Positions 37,755 to 49,822 of a DNA stretch of 64,000 nt are shown one piece after another. The translations under genes were made by a program, and so were the position numbers. Each line of letters begins with the position of its first letter. Within the stretch, counting starts at the first letter, position 1. Below the pieces are notes generated by a model. That model was not told the DNA's origin. It did not search any database and worked only from the letters and a program-made list of their open reading frames with translations. The stretch is from Herbaspirillum sp. ST 5-3 (GTDB lineage Bacteria; Pseudomonadota; Gammaproteobacteria; Burkholderiales; Burkholderiaceae_D): contig NZ_STGI01000013.1 in assembly GCF_004804275.1 (NCBI RefSeq), positions 124,001 to 188,000 on the forward strand. Reading direction: 5' to 3'.

Positions 37755-39422
37755 CTACGCAAGCTTGACCGCATGCTCGCGTGTCGCATGGAAAGTCAGT
37801 TGCGGCCAGCGCTCCTGCGTCAGCTTGAGATTGACACCCGAGGTCGCGAGATAAGCCATGTTGCCGGCGGCATCAAAAGCAATATTGCTCCCAGCCGAAG
37901 ACTTCTCGAAGTCGGCCAGCGCTTTCTTGTCTTCGCTGGTTATCCAGCGCGCGCTGCTGATACTGGTGCCTTCAAATACCGCATCCACCCCATATTCATT
38001 CAACAGGCGGCTTGCCACGACTTCGAACTGCAGCACGCCCACTGCACCGAGAATCAAGTCGCCACCATGGACCGGCTTGAAAACCTGCACGGCGCCCTCT
38101 TCGCCCAACTGCTGCAGCCCCTTGTGCAATTGCTTGATCTTCAAGGGATTGCGAATGCGCACCGAACGGAAAAAGTCCGGCGCGAAATACGGAATGCCGG
38201 TGAACTGCAACATTTCTCCTTCGGAAAAGCTGTCGCCGATCTGCATGTTGCCATGGTTGGGCAAACCGATGATGTCGCCGGCGTAGGCCTCCTCGACCTG
38301 CTCGCGGCTGGACGCCATGAAGGTGACAACGCTGGATACCTTGATCTCGCGATTCAGTCGCAAGTGCTTGATCTTCATGCCACGCTCGAAACGTCCGGAG
38401 CAGACGCGCAGGAAGGCAATGCGGTCGCGATGGGCCGGATCCATGTTGGCCTGAATCTTGAACACGAAACCGGAGAATGGCGCCTCGGTCGGTTCTACGG
38501 AACGCACGGTCGCATCTCGCGGACGAGGCGCCGGCGCCCAGTCAAGCAAGGCATTGAGAATTTCGCGAACGCCGAAATTGTTGATCGCCGAGCCAAAGAA
38601 GACCGGCGTCTGCGTTCCCGCCAGGAATGCATCGAGATCGAACGGATGCGAGGCGCCATGCACCAGCTCAACCTCGTTCTTCAACTGTTCGATTTCCAGA
38701 GGGAACATCTCGACAAGACGTGGATTGTCGATGCCCTTGATGACCTCGAATTCCTGGTCAGCGCGCTCTTCGCCCGCCTTGAACAGCAGGATTTCATCGC
38801 GCAGCAGGTGATACACGCCACGGAAATTCTTGCCCATGCCGATCGGCCAGGTGACCGGCGCGCACTGGATCTTCAGCACCGATTCGACCTCATCGAGCAA
38901 CTCGAGCGGATCGCGGGTTTCGCGGTCCATCTTGTTCATGAAGGTCAGGATCGGCGTGGCGCGCATGCGGCACACGTTCAGCAGCTTGATGGTCTGTTCT
39001 TCCACGCCCTTTGCCGCGTCGATCACCATCAAGGCCGAGTCGACCGCGGTCAACACGCGATAGGTGTCTTCGGAAAAATCCTGGTGGCCCGGCGTGTCGA
39101 GCAGGTTGACCACGTGATCGCGATATTCGAACTGCATCACGGAGCTGGCGACCGAAATGCCGCGCTGCTTTTCGATCTCCATCCAGTCCGATGTCGCGTG
39201 GCGGCCGCTCTTGCGCGCCTTGACGGTGCCGGCGAGCTGAATCGCGCCTGAGAACAACAGCAGTTTTTCAGTCAGCGTGGTTTTACCCGCGTCCGGGTGA
39301 GAGATGATGCCAAAGGTGCGACGGCGCGCCACCTCGCGGGCAATCAGCTCGGTCGGGACTTTGCGGGATTCGGGGGCGGCGTCGAGCGTATCGGTCGACG
39401 GTAAATCTGGTGCGGAGGCCAT
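37755..39422 (-). CDS. prfC: Peptide chain release factor 3
   Basis: This 555-aa translational GTPase removes RF1 and RF2 from the ribosome after peptide release. It has the G1 motif SHPDAGKTT at 41-49, the RGISVASSV switch I region, DTPGHQD and NKMDRE. Domain order and length fit RF3 and exclude EF-G. An N-terminal extension of about 25 residues rich in Pro, Ser and Asp precedes the G domain. The ATG has an AAAGGCG site. It follows orn by 77 bp on the same strand. Confidence 0.97.
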   Translation of the reverse strand: MASAPDLPSTDTLDAAPESRKVPTELIAREVARRRTFGIISHPDAGKTTLTEKLLLFSGAIQLAGTVKARKSGRHATSDWMEIEKQRGISVASSVMQFEYRDHVVNLLDTPGHQDFSEDTYRVLTAVDSALMVIDAAKGVEEQTIKLLNVCRMRATPILTFMNKMDRETRDPLELLDEVESVLKIQCAPVTWPIGMGKNFRGVYHLLRDEILLFKAGEERADQEFEVIKGIDNPRLVEMFPLEIEQLKNEVELVHGASHPFDLDAFLAGTQTPVFFGSAINNFGVREILNALLDWAPAPRPRDATVRSVEPTEAPFSGFVFKIQANMDPAHRDRIAFLRVCSGRFERGMKIKHLRLNREIKVSSVVTFMASSREQVEEAYAGDIIGLPNHGNMQIGDSFSEGEMLQFTGIPYFAPDFFRSVRIRNPLKIKQLHKGLQQLGEEGAVQVFKPVHGGDLILGAVGVLQFEVVASRLLNEYGVDAVFEGTSISSARWITSEDKKALADFEKSSAGSNIAFDAAGNMAYLATSGVNLKLTQERWPQLTFHATREHAVKLA

Positions 39423-39499
39423 GTTGCGCCTTTAAAAGGGGTCAAGTTTACTGACTGCCGGAGGGGATGTCTAATTCCTTCCAGCCGTCTTTGGAGAGT

Positions 39500-40087
39500 T
39501 CAGAGCTTGATGAAATGCTCACGGTAATAGCGCAGCTCTTCGATGGATTCAACGATGTCGGCCAGTGCTGTGTGCTTCTGATGTTTCTTGAAACCTGTCG
39601 CGATGCTCGGCTTCCAACGCTTGCACAGCTCCTTCAGCGTCGAAACATCAAGATTGCGGTAATGGAAGAACGCCTCCAGCTTCGGCATCCCGCGCGCCAT
39701 GAAGCGACGATCCTGGCAAATGGAATTTCCGCACATCGGCGATTTGCCACTGGGCACAAAATGCTTCAGAAAATCGATCAATGCCTTTTCCGCATCGGCT
39801 TCGCTGATGGTCGAAGCCTTCACGCGGTCGATCAAGCCCGAACGGCCGTGCGTACCCTTGTTCCATGCATCCATGCGGTCCAGCACTGCATCCGGTTGGT
39901 GAATCGCAAAAACGGGGCCTTCGGCCAGGACATTCAATTCCGAGTCGGTGACCACGACCGCGACTTCGATGATGCGATCGTTATCCGGATCCAAGCCTGT
40001 CATTTCCATATCGACCCAGACAAGATTGAATTCGTTCGGACGGGCTGGCACGTTGATTGGAGTTTGTGATTCGGTAGCTTGTGACAT
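39500..40087 (-). CDS. orn: Oligoribonuclease
   Basis: This 195-aa DEDDh exonuclease degrades very short RNA, including pGpG left from c-di-GMP breakdown, which ties it to the GGDEF-EAL proteins in this window. [25 protein letters not shown] and the C-terminal [17 protein letters not shown] with catalytic residues are present. The ATG at 40087 has GAGGAAA upstream; a longer in-frame reading would begin inside the divergent protease gene. It is divergent from the M48 gene with a 44-bp gap. Confidence 0.96.
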   Translation of the reverse strand: MSQATESQTPINVPARPNEFNLVWVDMEMTGLDPDNDRIIEVAVVVTDSELNVLAEGPVFAIHQPDAVLDRMDAWNKGTHGRSGLIDRVKASTISEADAEKALIDFLKHFVPSGKSPMCGNSICQDRRFMARGMPKLEAFFHYRNLDVSTLKELCKRWKPSIATGFKKHQKHTALADIVESIEELRYYREHFIKL

Positions 40088-40131
40088 AATTGTTTTCCTC
40101 AAAGAGCCCGCCATTTTCTCACAGGCATAGC

Positions 40132-41391
40132 ATGTCTTCACTCGCGTTTTCAGTATTGTTTGTCACTTTTCTCGTTGTTACCCTGGCGGTTCGCTTCTGG
40201 CTCAGCTCGCGGCACATTCGTCATGTGCTTGCCCACCGCAACGCCGTTCCAGCGGAATTCGCGGAAAAGATTCCATTGTATGCCCATCAAAAGGCCGCCG
40301 ATTATACCGTCGCGAAGACCAAGCTCGGATTGCTGACGATGCTCGTCAACGCAGCCGTGCTGATCGGATTCACCTTGCTCGGCGGATTGCAGGCGCTGTC
40401 GGTCAGCTTGTTCAAATTGCTCGGCTCCAGCATGGTGTATCAGCTCGCGTTGCTTGCCTCGTTTGCATTCATTACGGCGGTCATCGACCTTCCCTTCGAC
40501 TACTACAAGCAGTTTGTCCTGGAAGCGAAGTTCGGCTTCAACAAGATGAGCTTGCGCCTGTTCATCACCGATCTGATGAAAAATACCCTGGTCGGCATCG
40601 TGATCGGCTTGCCCCTGACCTGGGTCATCCTTAGCCTGATGGAAAAATCTGGCACGCTGTGGTGGTTTTATGCATGGATCGTATGGAGCGGATTCCAGTT
40701 GCTGATGCTGGTGCTCTACCCGACAGTCATCGCGCCACTGTTCAACAAATTCACGCCGCTGCAGGATGAAAACCTGCGCGCCAGGATCGAAAGCCTGATG
40801 CAACGCGTCGGCTTCGCTTCCAAGGGATTGTTCGTGATGGACGGATCCAAGCGCAGCGCGCATGGCAATGCCTATTTCTCCGGCTTTGGGGCAGCAAAGC
40901 GCATCGTGTTTTTCGACACCCTGCTGGCTCGCCTCGGTCCGCAGGAAATCGAAGCCGTACTTGCACATGAACTGGGCCATTTCAAGCTCAAGCACGTCAT
41001 CAAGCGTATTGCAGTGATGTTCCTGCTGTCGCTCGGCTTCCTTGCCTTGCTTGGCTATCTGAAAACGCAAACCTGGTTCTTCACCGGCCTGGGCGTCGAT
41101 CCGCTCCTGATCGGCACCAACGACGCGATGGCGCTGATCCTGTTCATGCTGGTGCTCCCGGTATTCACTTTCCTGTTCTCGCCGCTGATCTCGATCACGT
41201 CGCGCAAACACGAGTTCGAGGCCGATGCATTCGCCGCGAGATATACCAATGCACAGGAGCTGGTGTCGGCGCTGGTGAAGTTGTATGAAGATAACGCATC
41301 AACCTTGACGCCGGATCCGCTGCATTCCGCATTCTATGATTCGCATCCACCGGCCGCGGTGCGCATTCAGCAGTTGCTTGCCCACCGATGA
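40132..41391 (+). CDS. M48-family membrane zinc metalloprotease (Ste24-like)
   Basis: The 419-aa protein has several membrane helices and the zinc site HELGH at residues 279-283, with a downstream EADAF glutamate ligand. The N-terminal block with [19 protein letters not shown] is typical of the Ste24/CAAX-protease-like M48 branch, not of the shorter HtpX. The substrate is unknown, and membrane-protein quality control is likely. The ATG at 40132 gives the normal N-terminus; an upstream in-frame ATG at 40090 overlaps the orn start region. It heads a run with phhB and rsgA. Confidence 0.92.
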   Translation: MSSLAFSVLFVTFLVVTLAVRFWLSSRHIRHVLAHRNAVPAEFAEKIPLYAHQKAADYTVAKTKLGLLTMLVNAAVLIGFTLLGGLQALSVSLFKLLGSSMVYQLALLASFAFITAVIDLPFDYYKQFVLEAKFGFNKMSLRLFITDLMKNTLVGIVIGLPLTWVILSLMEKSGTLWWFYAWIVWSGFQLLMLVLYPTVIAPLFNKFTPLQDENLRARIESLMQRVGFASKGLFVMDGSKRSAHGNAYFSGFGAAKRIVFFDTLLARLGPQEIEAVLAHELGHFKLKHVIKRIAVMFLLSLGFLALLGYLKTQTWFFTGLGVDPLLIGTNDAMALILFMLVLPVFTFLFSPLISITSRKHEFEADAFAARYTNAQELVSALVKLYEDNASTLTPDPLHSAFYDSHPPAAVRIQQLLAHR

Positions 41392-41414
41392 TGCCGACTA
41401 CAAAAAGGACAACT

Positions 41415-41765
41415 ATGGTCACTACCGCAGAGCTGCTCAAGAAAACCTGCCGGCATCTGGACGCTGGATTAAACGATGCCGAGATCAAGGAATACCTTGT
41501 TGCCGTCGACGGCTGGTCGCTGCAGGACGGCAAAATCATCAAGACGTTCAGCTTCAAGAATTACTACGAGACACTGGCTTTCGTAAACGCGATTGCCTAT
41601 GTCATTCATGCCGAAGACCACCATCCCGAACTGGTCGTGACCTACAACCGCTGCACCGTGAAGTTCGACACGCACTCGGTCAATGGCGGTCGCGGCGGCA
41701 TTTCGGAAAACGACTTCATATGCGCTGCCAAGGTGGACGCGATTTTTCAGCAAGCCGCGCATTAA
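41415..41765 (+). CDS. phhB: 4a-hydroxytetrahydrobiopterin dehydratase (PCD)
   Basis: This 116-aa pterin carbinolamine dehydratase recycles the cofactor after phenylalanine hydroxylation. The motif AEDHHPELVVTYNRCTV is diagnostic. The ATG at 41415 follows AAAGGA, whereas the upstream in-frame ATG at 41388 overlaps the protease stop. No phenylalanine hydroxylase gene is near, and the gene is embedded between a protease and rsgA as in related genomes, so its role may be more general. It ends 3 bp before rsgA. Confidence 0.94.
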   Translation: MVTTAELLKKTCRHLDAGLNDAEIKEYLVAVDGWSLQDGKIIKTFSFKNYYETLAFVNAIAYVIHAEDHHPELVVTYNRCTVKFDTHSVNGGRGGISENDFICAAKVDAIFQQAAH

Positions 41766-41768
41766 GCG

Positions 41769-42668
41769 ATGAGCGAGAAAATCGGCATCATCGGCACCGT
41801 TATTGCGGCCCATGGGCGGCATTATCTTGTACAAGTCGGCGAAAGCAGACTGCAATGCGTTACTCGCGGCAAGAAGAGCGATGTTGCGGTCGGCGATATC
41901 GTCAAACTGAAGCAGACTTCGCCCGACCAGGCGGTAATCGAATCGATCAATGAGCGCAAGACACTGCTCTATCGTTCGGATCAATTCAAATCGAAACTGC
42001 TCGCAGCCAACGTCACGCAACTCTTCATCGTAGTCGCCACCGAACCGGGGTTTTCGGATGACCTGGTATCGCGCGCATTGATTGCCGCCGAAGCGGCGGG
42101 TATCAAGACACATATCATCCTGAACAAGATCGACATCACCGAATCCTTGCCCAAGACACGCGAGCGGCTGTCGCTTTATTCCAGGCTGGACTATCCGGTC
42201 CATGAAGTGTCTGCACGCAGCATGCCTGAGGAAACCTGCGAAATCCTCAAACCCATGCTCAGCGGCCATTCCACCATCCTGATCGGCCAGTCAGGCATGG
42301 GCAAGTCCTCGCTGATCAACCTTTTGGTGCCGGATGCCGAGCTCGCCACACGGGAAATCTCGGCCGCTCTCGATTCCGGCAAGCACACGACGACCTTTAC
42401 CCGCCTGTTTGCCCTTGACGCCGAGAGCGCCATCATCGACTCGCCCGGTTTTCAGGAATTCGGCTTGTACCACTTGAGCGAAGGCATGCTGGAACGCGCA
42501 TTCAGGGAGTTTCGCCCGCACCTGGGAAATTGCAAGTTCTACAACTGCCACCACCTGAACGAACCGGGATGCGCCGTGCTTGCCGCAGTCAGCTCCGGTG
42601 AAATCTCGCCCATGCGGCACGCCCTCTACCAGCAGCTCGTGCACGAATCCTCGCAGAAACTCTATTGA
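41769..42668 (+). CDS. rsgA: Ribosome small-subunit biogenesis GTPase RsgA
   Basis: This 299-aa GTPase acts late in 30S maturation. It has the diagnostic circular permutation: the G4 motif NKID (119-122) comes before the P-loop GQSGMGKSS (173-181) and DSPGFQE. An OB fold lies at the N-terminus and a zinc-binding segment with [14 protein letters not shown] at the C-terminus. It is tightly linked to phhB (3-bp gap). Confidence 0.97.
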   Translation: MSEKIGIIGTVIAAHGRHYLVQVGESRLQCVTRGKKSDVAVGDIVKLKQTSPDQAVIESINERKTLLYRSDQFKSKLLAANVTQLFIVVATEPGFSDDLVSRALIAAEAAGIKTHIILNKIDITESLPKTRERLSLYSRLDYPVHEVSARSMPEETCEILKPMLSGHSTILIGQSGMGKSSLINLLVPDAELATREISAALDSGKHTTTFTRLFALDAESAIIDSPGFQEFGLYHLSEGMLERAFREFRPHLGNCKFYNCHHLNEPGCAVLAAVSSGEISPMRHALYQQLVHESSQKLY

Positions 42669-42728
42669 TGCTGGCCAGAAGCTATGAGAACAGCTTGGCG
42701 ATAGTTATCTTTTTCAGAAAAAATCCCT

Positions 42729-42734
42729 TATAAT
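42729..42734 (+). promoter_or_regulatory. Candidate -10 box for argF
   Basis: A perfect TATAAT lies 54 bp before the argF start. The best -35 match, TTATCT at 42705-42710, is weak. Transcription would begin near 42741, so the mRNA leader would consist mainly of the hairpin at 42754-42779. Confidence 0.45.
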
Positions 42735-42753
42735 TGAACAAGTTACAAACGTT

Positions 42754-42779
42754 CGGCGGCAGGCGCCAACTTGCCGCCG
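42754..42779 (+). promoter_or_regulatory. Terminator-like hairpin directly before argF
   Basis: CGGCGGCA (42754-42761) pairs exactly with TGCCGCCG (42772-42779) and is followed by TTTTCATTT and then the argF ATG. It may end rsgA transcripts, or act in the argF leader as an attenuator or translational control. No Shine-Dalgarno sequence lies between the stem and the ATG. Confidence 0.65.
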
Positions 42780-42788
42780 TTTTCATTT

Positions 42789-45111
<2,323 letters not shown>

Positions 45112-45140
45112 TCAAGAACATCAACATCGAGCACGACACC

Positions 45141-45461
45141 ATGACTACACAATTCGACAATGTTTCCGTCGTCAAGAAAGCCAATATCTACTTCGACGGC
45201 AAGTGCGTTTCGCACACTGTCCAGTTCGCGGACGGCACGAAGAAAACCATTGGCGTGATTTTCCCGTCTTCGCTGACCTTCAATACCGGCGCGCCGGAAA
45301 TCATGGAACTCAATGCGGGCAAATGCCGCATTCGTCTCAAGGGTGAAGATGCATGGAAAACCTATGAAGGCGGACAGCGCTTCGAGGTGCCCGGCAATTC
45401 GAGCTTTGACATCGAAACGCTGGAGACGCTGGATTACGTCTGCCATTTCGTCGCAGCTTGA
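45141..45461 (+). CDS. ppnP: Pyrimidine/purine nucleoside phosphorylase PpnP
   Basis: This 106-aa small beta-barrel (cupin-like, formerly DUF1255/YaiE) splits nucleosides with phosphate. The order [34 protein letters not shown] and [15 protein letters not shown] is the family signature across its full length. It begins 29 bp after argG in the same direction and may share its transcript. Confidence 0.93.
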   Translation: MTTQFDNVSVVKKANIYFDGKCVSHTVQFADGTKKTIGVIFPSSLTFNTGAPEIMELNAGKCRIRLKGEDAWKTYEGGQRFEVPGNSSFDIETLETLDYVCHFVAA

Positions 45462-45486
45462 TTTTCAGCACAAAGACTCGAAACAA

Positions 45487-45512
45487 GGTAGCGTGCGCAC
45501 AGCCACGCTACC
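45487..45512. terminator. Hairpin between convergent ppnP and murB
   Basis: GGTAGCGTG (45487-45495) and CACGCTACC (45504-45512) form a perfect 9-bp stem in the 57-bp gap between two convergent genes. Its position suggests a bidirectional terminator, but T-runs are absent on both sides. Confidence 0.55.
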
Positions 45513-45518
45513 GCTCGT

Positions 45519-46547
45519 TCAGACGAAAACCGGCTCCGGCTCCAGCATGACGCCGAACTTGGACATCACGTCCATCTGAATCGCTTTTGCCAGCTCCGCA
45601 ATCTCCTGGCCTGACGCCCCGCCACGATTCACCAGCACCAGCGCCTGCTTCTCATATACACCCGCAGCACCAAGACTTTTACCTTTCCATCCGCTCTGGT
45701 CGATCAGCCAGCCGGCGGCCAGCTTGTATTTGCCATCGGGCTGCGAATAACTGACCAGTTGCGGGCAGGTCGCCAATAACGCATCGCGTTGTGAGGCAGA
45801 TACCACGGGGTTCTTGAAGAAACTGCCTGCATTGCCGATTTTTGCCGGGTCGGGCAATTTGCGTGTGCGAATGGCGATGACTGCGTCGCTGACATCTGTC
45901 GGCGTCGGTGCACTAATCCCTCGCGCCGAAAGCTCGTTCGCGACATCGGCATAGTGGGTGTTGAGGTGCCATTTTTTCGGCAGCGCGAAAGTCACATCGA
46001 GAACGACGGAACGATCACGCAATGCATGCTTGAACACGCTGTCACGGTACGCGAATTGGCAGGCGGACTGATCAAGCACAAAGGTTTCGCCCGTCTCGAA
46101 GTCGAACGCCGTCAACGCAAAAAAACGATCCTTTAGTTCGACGCCGTAGGCACCAATATTCTGTATCGGCGCCGCGCCGACGCTGCCGGGGATAAGCGAC
46201 AGGTTCTCCAGTCCACCCATGCCCTGCTGCAGCGTCCACTGCACGAACTGGTGCCAGTTCTCGCCTGCCGCGGCCTTGACGTGAATGGACTCAGCATCCT
46301 CGCCAACAATTTCCACACCGCAGGTGCACATATGCAGCACCAGGCCGGCAAAATCCCGAGTCAGCAGCAAGTTGCTTCCACCGCCAAGCACCAGCCTGGG
46401 CAAACGCGCGAGAAAGTCGTCGTTCTTCACCTGGGTCAACATACTGACCGAGGTCACGCGCAGATAAGCCTTGGCCTTTGCCGCAATACCGAAGGTATTC
46501 AGGTGTTGCAGGGGAAATTCGTATTGGATAGGAAGGACTGGAGTCAT
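45519..46547 (-). CDS. murB: UDP-N-acetylmuramate dehydrogenase
   Basis: This 342-aa FAD enzyme reduces UDP-GlcNAc-enolpyruvate to UDP-MurNAc in peptidoglycan synthesis. The FAD-binding segment IPGSVGAAPIQNIGAYG, the catalytic serine in NAGSFFKNP and the C-terminal EPEPVFV are present. Length and motif order match the E. coli-type (type I) enzyme. The ATG at 46547 has no Shine-Dalgarno sequence and is only 8 nt from a perfect -10 box, so the mRNA may be leaderless. Confidence 0.96.
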   Translation of the reverse strand: MTPVLPIQYEFPLQHLNTFGIAAKAKAYLRVTSVSMLTQVKNDDFLARLPRLVLGGGSNLLLTRDFAGLVLHMCTCGVEIVGEDAESIHVKAAAGENWHQFVQWTLQQGMGGLENLSLIPGSVGAAPIQNIGAYGVELKDRFFALTAFDFETGETFVLDQSACQFAYRDSVFKHALRDRSVVLDVTFALPKKWHLNTHYADVANELSARGISAPTPTDVSDAVIAIRTRKLPDPAKIGNAGSFFKNPVVSASQRDALLATCPQLVSYSQPDGKYKLAAGWLIDQSGWKGKSLGAAGVYEKQALVLVNRGGASGQEIAELAKAIQMDVMSKFGVMLEPEPVFV

Positions 46548-46555
46548 AGCGCGGC

Positions 46556-46561
46556 ATTATA
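46556..46561 (-). promoter_or_regulatory. -10 box immediately upstream of murB
   Basis: TATAAT on the minus strand ends 8 nt before the murB ATG. A start site at the usual 6-8 nt would fall on or next to the A of the ATG. A convincing -35 element is not visible. Confidence 0.45.
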
Positions 46562-46580
46562 TAGGGCGGGGCGGCAAGGA

Positions 46581-46604
46581 GAGCGGAACGGCGAGCGGAA
46601 CGGC
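46581..46604 (+). repeat. Tandem 12-bp repeat
   Basis: GAGCGGAACGGC occurs twice in direct tandem, about 20 bp upstream of the murB -10 box. It may be a simple slippage product or part of the promoter region. Confidence 0.6.
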
Positions 46605-46722
46605 GAGGCCTAGCCACCCGATTTTTTGTCGGCTAGAATGCCCCGTTGATCGATCCACAACACGGCCCCCGCCAGAAGAATGACAATCGGGCCTATTTTC
46701 ACAGCGAAAAGAGAGTACAGCC

Positions 46723-47208
46723 ATGCCATCTTTTGATGTCGTATCCGAAGCCAATCTCGTCGAAGTCAAGAACGCGATTGATCAGTCGAACAAGGAAATT
46801 TCGACCCGCTTCGACTTCAAGGGCAGCGATGCCCGCGTTGAGCAGAAAGAGCGCGAACTCACAGCCTACGCGGACAGCGAATTCCAATTGAACCAGGTGC
46901 GCGACGTGCTTACCGGCAAAATGGTGAAGCGCAATGTCGACGTGCGTTTCCTTGATCTCGGCAAGATCGAGAAGATCGGCGGCGACAAGGTCAAGCAAGT
47001 CATCAAGATCAGGAACGGTATCGAGTCGGATGCCGCGAAGAAAATCGTTCGCATCATCAAGGATAGCAAGATGAAGGTGCAGGCGAGCATTCAGGGCGAC
47101 GCAGTACGTGTGACGGGTGCAAAGCGCGACGACCTGCAATCGGCGATCGCCCTGCTGCGCAAGGAAGTCACGGACCTGCCGCTGGAATTCAATAATTTCC
47201 GCGATTGA
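46723..47208 (+). CDS. yajQ: YajQ-family nucleotide-binding protein
   Basis: The 161-aa protein has the two ferredoxin-like halves of YajQ, starting [21 protein letters not shown] and ending in [11 protein letters not shown]. Members bind c-di-GMP in some bacteria (shown for Xanthomonas) and interact with transcription factors; others bind RNA or heat-shock factors. Together with the two GGDEF-EAL proteins in this window it could be a receptor, but that link is inference. It is divergent from murB and stands alone. Confidence 0.93.
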   Translation: MPSFDVVSEANLVEVKNAIDQSNKEISTRFDFKGSDARVEQKERELTAYADSEFQLNQVRDVLTGKMVKRNVDVRFLDLGKIEKIGGDKVKQVIKIRNGIESDAAKKIVRIIKDSKMKVQASIQGDAVRVTGAKRDDLQSAIALLRKEVTDLPLEFNNFRD

Positions 47209-47333
47209 GTCTGCATTGTTGCCGTTGTCGGCGCTTCAATCCGAAAGTTGTCTTCCGGAAGCAGAGAATGCTATTCTGTTCACGCATCTTTGCCATGCAA
47301 CATTCCGGCATGTTTGACTGACTTTTCGACACC

Positions 47334-47966
47334 ATGCGCCCGACACTTCTTGCTGCCAGCCTTCTCCTCTTCGCCGGAGCTTCTCAAGCGGCCGACATCA
47401 GCGTAGTCGGCCTGTTTCCCAACAAGGCCGTTCTGGTCGTCGACGATGCTCCTCCCAAGACCTATTCGGTGGGTGCGACGATTACGGAAGGCATCAGGCT
47501 CGTTTCCGCGGATAACACGTCGGCAACAATAGAAACCAATGGCAAGCGCCAAGTCATCGCACTGGGCGAACATGTGAGCCGTAATGCAGGAAGCGGGCGC
47601 GCAAGTGTGGCCTTGCAGGCCGACAGTCAGGGGCACTATGTCGTGCAGGGTCAGATTAACGGCGGCACCGCACGCATGTTGCTTGATACCGGCGCGACCA
47701 TGATCGCCCTCCCCGCATCCGATGCCACGCGGCTCGGGGTCGATTATAAAAAGGGCCGGGTAGCCTACATGAATACGGCCAATGGCGTCGTCACGGCCTA
47801 TCACGTCAAACTCAATACCGTCAAAGTCGGCGATATCGAAATCAATCAGGTCGACGCTGTTGTCCAGGAGCAGGGATTGCCGTTCATACTGCTCGGCATG
47901 TCCTTCCTCAATCGCACCGAAATGCGTCGCGAAGGCCAGCAAATGGTGTTGACCAAGCGGTTCTGA
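47334..47966 (+). CDS. Retropepsin-like aspartic protease, periplasmic (TIGR02281 type)
   Basis: The 210-aa product has a signal peptide (MRPTLLAASLLLFAGASQA) and a C-terminal single-lobed aspartyl protease domain. The active site is LLDTGATMIALP and a matching ILLGMSFLNR motif follows, as in clan AA proteases that work as dimers. The N-terminal part, with GLFPNKAVLVVDD, is typical of this proteobacterial family. The substrate is unknown. It follows yajQ by 125 bp and converges with the next gene. Confidence 0.88.
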   Translation: MRPTLLAASLLLFAGASQAADISVVGLFPNKAVLVVDDAPPKTYSVGATITEGIRLVSADNTSATIETNGKRQVIALGEHVSRNAGSGRASVALQADSQGHYVVQGQINGGTARMLLDTGATMIALPASDATRLGVDYKKGRVAYMNTANGVVTAYHVKLNTVKVGDIEINQVDAVVQEQGLPFILLGMSFLNRTEMRREGQQMVLTKRF

Positions 47967-47995
47967 TCGTCGACTGCAGGCGAATCGTCAATCTG

Positions 47996-48508
47996 TCACG
48001 GGAAAGCCGGAATATGGGGCTCCATGCCGCCGAACCTCGCCTCGGGATGACGTTTCTCCACCAGATTCTCGATTTCCGTTACGCGCTGATTCGGAACGTC
48101 GATCATCAGTAGCACCTGCCCTCGCTCCATTCCTGCCTGGAAGGCCTTCAGGCGCGAGTTCGGGATTGCCGCGGCCACCATGCCGGAAGCCCACGCGCCG
48201 AACAGTGCACCCACGATGCCGGCCACCAGAACGGCGATCATTTGCAGGCGTACTCCCTCGGGCGGGAACAAGACCAGCAGCGCACCACCAATCAGGCCGA
48301 TTGCTCCGCCGACCAGCATGCCCGACTCCGCGCCGTGCACCAGGTCGGTTTTCTGCAGGAAGTTTGCTTCCGGCATGTCCGGCAGAGGCGTACCATCCTT
48401 CGCGCAGAAGTGCATATAGCGCTCCTCGATGCGGGCAAGCAGCAATTCGTCCAGCAAGGCGCGTGCGCTGGGCACATCGGGCAGCATGAAATAAATTCTG
48501 CGGCGCAT
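47996..48508 (-). CDS. DUF1269-like membrane protein
   Basis: The 170-aa protein has two adjacent glycine-rich hydrophobic segments (about residues 64-84 and 88-113, with GGAIGLIGGAL and AGIVGALFGAW). Soluble ends flank them, and the C-terminal end resembles a small ferredoxin-like fold. Function is unknown. The ATG at 48508 follows AAGGAGG by 5 nt; a GTG six bases upstream overlaps that site and is rejected as the start. Confidence 0.78.
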   Translation of the reverse strand: MRRRIYFMLPDVPSARALLDELLLARIEERYMHFCAKDGTPLPDMPEANFLQKTDLVHGAESGMLVGGAIGLIGGALLVLFPPEGVRLQMIAVLVAGIVGALFGAWASGMVAAAIPNSRLKAFQAGMERGQVLLMIDVPNQRVTEIENLVEKRHPEARFGGMEPHIPAFP

Positions 48509-48653
48509 GATCACCTCCTTTTGACGCAGAGAATAGCTTTGTTATAGCAAACCCGCTTCAATCTACAAAGGGCAATCTCGCCACTACGTTCAACATGCGC
48601 CAGCGCAGTGCAGAAACGAACGGGCACTGCATTTGCCATGCCCGCAAGGCGGC

Positions 48654-49715
48654 TTACTCCGATTCCTGCAAGCGGCGTTGCTTGACCGCTTCCGCCAATC
48701 CTTCCAGGATCTTGACACTCGATTCCCAATCGACGCAGCCGTCAGTGATCGACTGGCCATAGGTCAGTGGCTTTCCAGGAACTAGATCCTGACGTCCGCC
48801 GACCAGGTGCGATTCAACCATGACGCCGACAATGCGCGTATCGCCCGCTGCGATTTGCCTTCCGATATCGGCGCAGACGGGAACCTGGTTTTCCGGCTTC
48901 TTCGAGCTGTTTGCATGCGAGGCGTCGATCATGAGACGCGAGGCAAGTCCGTTGGCGGCAATATCCTTGCACGCGGCATCGACACTCGCCGCGTCGTAGT
49001 TCGGCGCCTTGCCGCCGCGCAGAATGATATGGCAATCCTCGTTGCCGTTGGTCGACACGATCGCTGAATGCCCACCCTTGGTGACCGACAGGAAATGGTG
49101 CGGCTGCGATGCCGCCTTGATGGCATCAACCGCAATCTTGACGTTGCCATCCGTACCGTTCTTGAAACCGACCGGACAGGACAGGCCGGATGCGAGTTCG
49201 CGATGCACCTGCGACTCCGTCGTACGCGCACCGATCGCGCCCCAGCTGATGAGGTCGGCGACATACTGCGGACTGATCACATCGAGGAATTCGGTACCTG
49301 CCGGCAGGCCGAGTTCATTAATGTTCAACAACAGCTCACGAGCCATGCGCAGGCCCTCGTTGATGCGGAAGCTGTTGTCCATGTACGGGTCATTGATCAA
49401 GCCCTTCCAGCCGACGGTCGTGCGCGGTTTTTCGAAATACACGCGCATCACGATTTCCAGGTCGCCGATGAAACGATCGCGCTGCTCGACGAGGCGGCGC
49501 GCATACTCCATGGCGGCCTTTGGATCGTGAATCGAGCAGGGACCGATGACGACCATCAGGCGGTCGTCCTGGCCGTGCAGGATACGGTGCAAGGCGGTAC
49601 GGGCGCTTGCGACGGTCGTCGACGCCTTTTCCGAGCAGGAGAATTCGCGGATGAGGTGCGAGGGTGGCGCGAGTTCTTTCATTTCCCGTATGCGTAGATC
49701 ATCTGTGCGCGGCAT
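48654..49715 (-). CDS. aroG: 3-deoxy-7-phosphoheptulonate synthase (DAHP synthase, AroG type)
   Basis: This 353-aa enzyme condenses phosphoenolpyruvate and erythrose 4-phosphate, the first step of aromatic amino-acid synthesis. It belongs to the type I-alpha family: VVIGPCSIHDP, VYFEKPRTTVGWKGLINDP, GARTTESQVHRELASGLSCPVGFKNGTDG and DASHANSSK are nearly identical to E. coli AroG. The ATG at 49715 has GGAGAG; an upstream TTG is rejected. A leader peptide rich in Phe and Tyr and an intrinsic terminator lie directly upstream, so expression is probably attenuated by charged tRNA-Phe/Tyr. Confidence 0.96.
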   Translation of the reverse strand: MPRTDDLRIREMKELAPPSHLIREFSCSEKASTTVASARTALHRILHGQDDRLMVVIGPCSIHDPKAAMEYARRLVEQRDRFIGDLEIVMRVYFEKPRTTVGWKGLINDPYMDNSFRINEGLRMARELLLNINELGLPAGTEFLDVISPQYVADLISWGAIGARTTESQVHRELASGLSCPVGFKNGTDGNVKIAVDAIKAASQPHHFLSVTKGGHSAIVSTNGNEDCHIILRGGKAPNYDAASVDAACKDIAANGLASRLMIDASHANSSKKPENQVPVCADIGRQIAAGDTRIVGVMVESHLVGGRQDLVPGKPLTYGQSITDGCVDWESSVKILEGLAEAVKQRRLQESE

Positions 49716-49760
49716 GTTTTCTCTCCAGGTCAAAAGGTTTAAAACGCAAACTGTAAAAAG

Positions 49761-49788
49761 AAAAAACCGCCATCGCTGGCGGTTTTTT
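49761..49788 (-). terminator. Attenuator terminator in the aroG leader
   Basis: AAAAAACCGCC (49788-49778 on the minus strand) pairs with GGCGGTTTTTT (49771-49761) around a 6-nt loop, followed by CTTTTTA. It lies 34 nt after the leader ORF stop and 45 nt before the aroG ATG, on the transcript of aroG. Its 5' arm ACCGCC is also complementary to GGCGGT near the end of the leader ORF. Confidence 0.88.
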
Positions 49789-49822
49789 CAAGAAATTCGG
49801 TTCAGGCTCTTTATTCGTGCGC

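Noticed and set aside
40040-40056. TGGCAC-like sigma-54 match on the plus strand inside orn
   Set aside because: The -12 part reads TTGG instead of TTGC and it lies within coding sequence without an activator site nearby.
48509-48514. GTG start two codons upstream for the DUF1269-like gene
   Set aside because: The GTG overlaps the AAGGAGG ribosome-binding site, which is correctly spaced for the ATG at 48508.
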